Shown: in pieces, positions 24,101-24,709 of the stretch
Position numbering within the stretch: position 1 is the first letter of the stretch
How the letters are laid out: the number at the start of each line of letters is the position of its first letter
DNA from: DASRPD01 sp035646535
Lineage (GTDB): Bacteria; Actinomycetota; Acidimicrobiia; IMCC26256; JANYLB01
Length of the DNA stretch: 24,709 nucleotides
Direction: 5' to 3'
Assembly (NCBI GenBank): GCA_035646535.1
Contig: DASRPD010000057.1
Span: forward strand, 1-24,709
The notes under the pieces: model-generated
What the model saw: only the letters and a program-made list of their open reading frames with translations
Database searches by the model: none
Told to the model about the DNA's origin: nothing
Position numbers and translations under genes: made by a program

Positions 24101-24616
24101 CACCTCGAGCCGGTCGATGGCGCTGAGCGCGACCTGCACGGCCCAGAACCCGTCGATCGCCGCGCCGGTCGGCCGCTCACCCGCGAGATCGGCCACGGCG
24201 CGGGCGGTGCGGATCCGGTCGCGCCCGATCGCCCAGAGGGCGTCCTTCAGCCGGACCAGCTCGGTGCTGACCGCTTCGAGCTGCGCGGGGGTGAGGCCGG
24301 CATCGTCCCCGTCGAGGAGCTGGTCCACCCGGGCGACGAGCACGTCGATGTCCGCGACCCGTTCGGCCAACTCGATGGTCGCCGCCGGCTCGCCGAGCAG
24401 GGCCCGGACGCCGGGCGTGCCCCGCAGGGCCTGGTCGGCTCGCTCGACGTGGGTGGCGGCTTCGGCCACCGCGCCGGTCAGGCCGGCGGTCAGATCGCGG
24501 GACTCCAACGCCGCAAGCAGGTGGCCGTGCGCGGCGCGCAGCTCGGCGGCCACGTCGGAGATCGTTGGAGCCGGCCGGCCGGCAGGCCGACCGAGAACGG
24601 CGATGATGCCGCACAT
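21128..24616 (-). CDS. glmS: Very large glutamine-fructose-6-phosphate aminotransferase (GlmS-like) with insertions and a C-terminal extension
   Basis: GlmS makes glucosamine-6-phosphate from fructose-6-phosphate and glutamine. At 1162 residues this is nearly twice the usual 600-610. Glutaminase domain: nucleophile C2 (MCGIIAVLG), RGRDSAG (173-179), HTRWASVG (267-274), NGDVDNH (307-313). Against E. coli GlmS, about 135 residues are inserted after the first strand and about 50 more before HTRWA. Isomerase (SIS) domains: HFLLKEISEAPGSF (482-495), SQSGTTTDT (592-600), SVASTKAF (644-651), then NGANRVAAQEVRIKLSELCY (726-745) with E742 at the family's catalytic Glu, and KKH (756-758). The C-terminal tail that normally ends AKSVTVE appears as AKTVTVG (963-969), with K964 as the expected Schiff-base lysine, and about 193 residues of unknown fold follow. 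ATG 24616 follows AGGGAGGAA; Met removal would expose C2. Confidence 0.93.
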   Translation of the reverse strand: MCGIIAVLGRPAGRPAPTISDVAAELRAAHGHLLAALESRDLTAGLTGAVAEAATHVERADQALRGTPGVRALLGEPAATIELAERVADIDVLVARVDQLLDGDDAGLTPAQLEAVSTELVRLKDALWAIGRDRIRTARAVADLAGERPTGAAIDGFWAVQVALSAIDRLEVRGRDSAGLHLLVRDHALDLADPTVSRLVAERGADPLFRSGALRTPDGLVSFVYKAAAEIGELGDNTATLRRAIRADALLHLALANETAQVTVLGHTRWASVGIISEANAHPLNSDERHDETGPYVTGPYVIAALNGDVDNHADVVALEGLDLAREITTDAKVIPTLTAHRMRAGDTPAEAFRSAVAGFEGSVAIGASTAADPDRLLLALRGSGQALYVGLAEDAFIVASEPYGLVEETGRYVRMDGETPADVAHAESSRGQVVELDAPGAGTLAGIRRQAYDGTELPFTDADVSVAQITTRDIDRGDYTHFLLKEISEAPGSFRKTLRGKLVERDGRLAVVLGPETLPDHLRARLRSGEIRRVLVIGQGTAAVAGQSLALVLAGAVEAKGGIHVEAVPATELSGFRLGADMIDTLVVAISQSGTTTDTNRTVDLVRARGAAVVAIVNRRHSDLVDRADGVLYTSDGRDVEMSVASTKAFYAQIAAGFLLAFALADDLTGVAPTASGGTTADASLLAGLRDLPDAMAVVLERRADIAAAAQRHAPQRRSWAVVGNGANRVAAQEVRIKLSELCYKAIACDVTEDKKHIDLSSEPLILVCAAGLSGSNADDVTKELAIYRAHKAAAVVVSNEDESRFDSVALDTIRVPCVHPSLAFVLSAMAGHLFGYEAALAIDASARPLREARAAIEAAVATTGQDPDVVLAELQRELDGVTARFFDALRAGEYDGSLEAATAVRVASLLRYATGIVPLDVYQVDYGKVGTPSVVVEDLTAALTEAIEQLTRPVDAIKHQAKTVTVGISRADESLLGVPLVQELLATGVARDNLSYRALRTVVALDRAVAQVTGFTRYRIDGDVERDATLQVIDRGGLATQLRSRTEADPRLRGTKQLVALEREVTVARGRSDGRTLVFVPEVKGTQTVGLTLLHVQFHDRLAPGAARSVLEGYRHRYAALRGAVTETEPTFDDSRLGELDIAALLTEPVASLADRWRRG

Positions 24617-24658
24617 GGGCGGTTCCTCCCTCGCGAACTGGAACCCCTGCCCCGCCCG

Positions 24659-24677
24659 GGGAATCCGCCGAGTCTAC
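24659..24677 (-). promoter_or_regulatory. Candidate glmS promoter element matching the guaB3 upstream motif
   Basis: The minus strand reads GTAGACTCGGCGGATTCCC. TAGACT (24676-24671) is a TANNNT box about 54 bases upstream of the glmS ATG, giving a leader of roughly 48 bases. It matches 17 of 19 bases of the site before guaB3 (10126-10144). No clear -35 box lies at the right distance; a TTGCGG is too far upstream. This would be the promoter of the whole glmS to tsaD unit. Confidence 0.35.
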
Positions 24678-24709
24678 GGCCGCCGACCCGCACCCCCGCC
24701 CGCAAGCGG

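Noticed and set aside
24617..24709. glmS ribozyme before glmS
   Set aside because: The 93 visible bases show no glmS-ribozyme core and this ribozyme is mainly a feature of Firmicutes. A larger upstream region was not available.
1..24709. Mobile elements, phage genes, CRISPR arrays, restriction or toxin-antitoxin systems, tRNA and rRNA
   Set aside because: No matching proteins, spaced repeats or structured RNA patterns were seen on either strand. The content is housekeeping genes with uniform GC bias.

Overview
This is a compact, high-GC stretch of core genome from a bacterium that is probably an actinobacterium. My best guess is class Acidimicrobiia or a relative, but that is inference. The evidence is the strong G/C third-position bias, frequent GTG/TTG starts, a two-gene guaB3-guaA unit, a PcrA/UvrD1-type helicase close to sucCD, and a long glmS-acpS-nnr-alr-tsaE-tsaB-rimI-tsaD-groES series. 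These gene sets match three separate neighbourhoods I recall from Mycobacterium tuberculosis (uvrD1/sucCD, guaB3/guaA, glmS to groES), here brought together. I see no rRNA, tRNA, CRISPR array, insertion sequence, integrase, toxin-antitoxin pair or phage gene. No gene-free stretch exceeds 300 bases.

Layout. Bases 1-55 are a perfect hairpin. A + strand gene for a predicted winged-helix protein starts at 136; its frame has no stop before it runs antisense into sucD. On the - strand, 3288 down to 781, lie a B12-binding mutase domain, sucC and sucD, which together suggest methylmalonyl-CoA to succinyl-CoA to succinate flow. A small membrane protein (+, 3541-3990) meets pcrA tail to tail. The - strand then carries, in transcription order, a CoA-pyrophosphatase-type Nudix hydrolase, guaB3, guaA, dtd, a small unknown gene and pcrA (10878 down to 3994). 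A FadD19-like acyl-CoA synthetase (+, 10934-12562) diverges from the Nudix gene and converges on groES.

The largest unit runs on the - strand from 24616 to 12675: glmS, acpS, nnrE-nnrD, a CBS-pair protein, alr, a membrane-anchored alpha/beta hydrolase, a family 4 uracil-DNA glycosylase, tsaE, tsaB, rimI, tsaD and groES. It joins amino-sugar and D-alanine supply for peptidoglycan, ACP activation and NAD(P)HX repair with t6A tRNA modification and chaperonin function. Most junctions from acpS to rimI are overlaps of 1-8 bases, several with the sequence GTGA, so the unit is probably translationally coupled. groES has its own CIRCE operator directly after tsaD.

Nothing here is a clear defence, mobile or biosynthetic system. 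The items most worth a second look are the 1162-residue GlmS, whose normally C-terminal catalytic tail lies inside the chain and is followed by about 190 unknown residues; the stopless winged-helix gene; the 22-base tandem duplication of the guaA 3' end beside a 17-codon ORF with a strong Shine-Dalgarno; a 19-base motif shared by the glmS and guaB3 upstream regions; and a lysine-tailed GroES with a structured leader.
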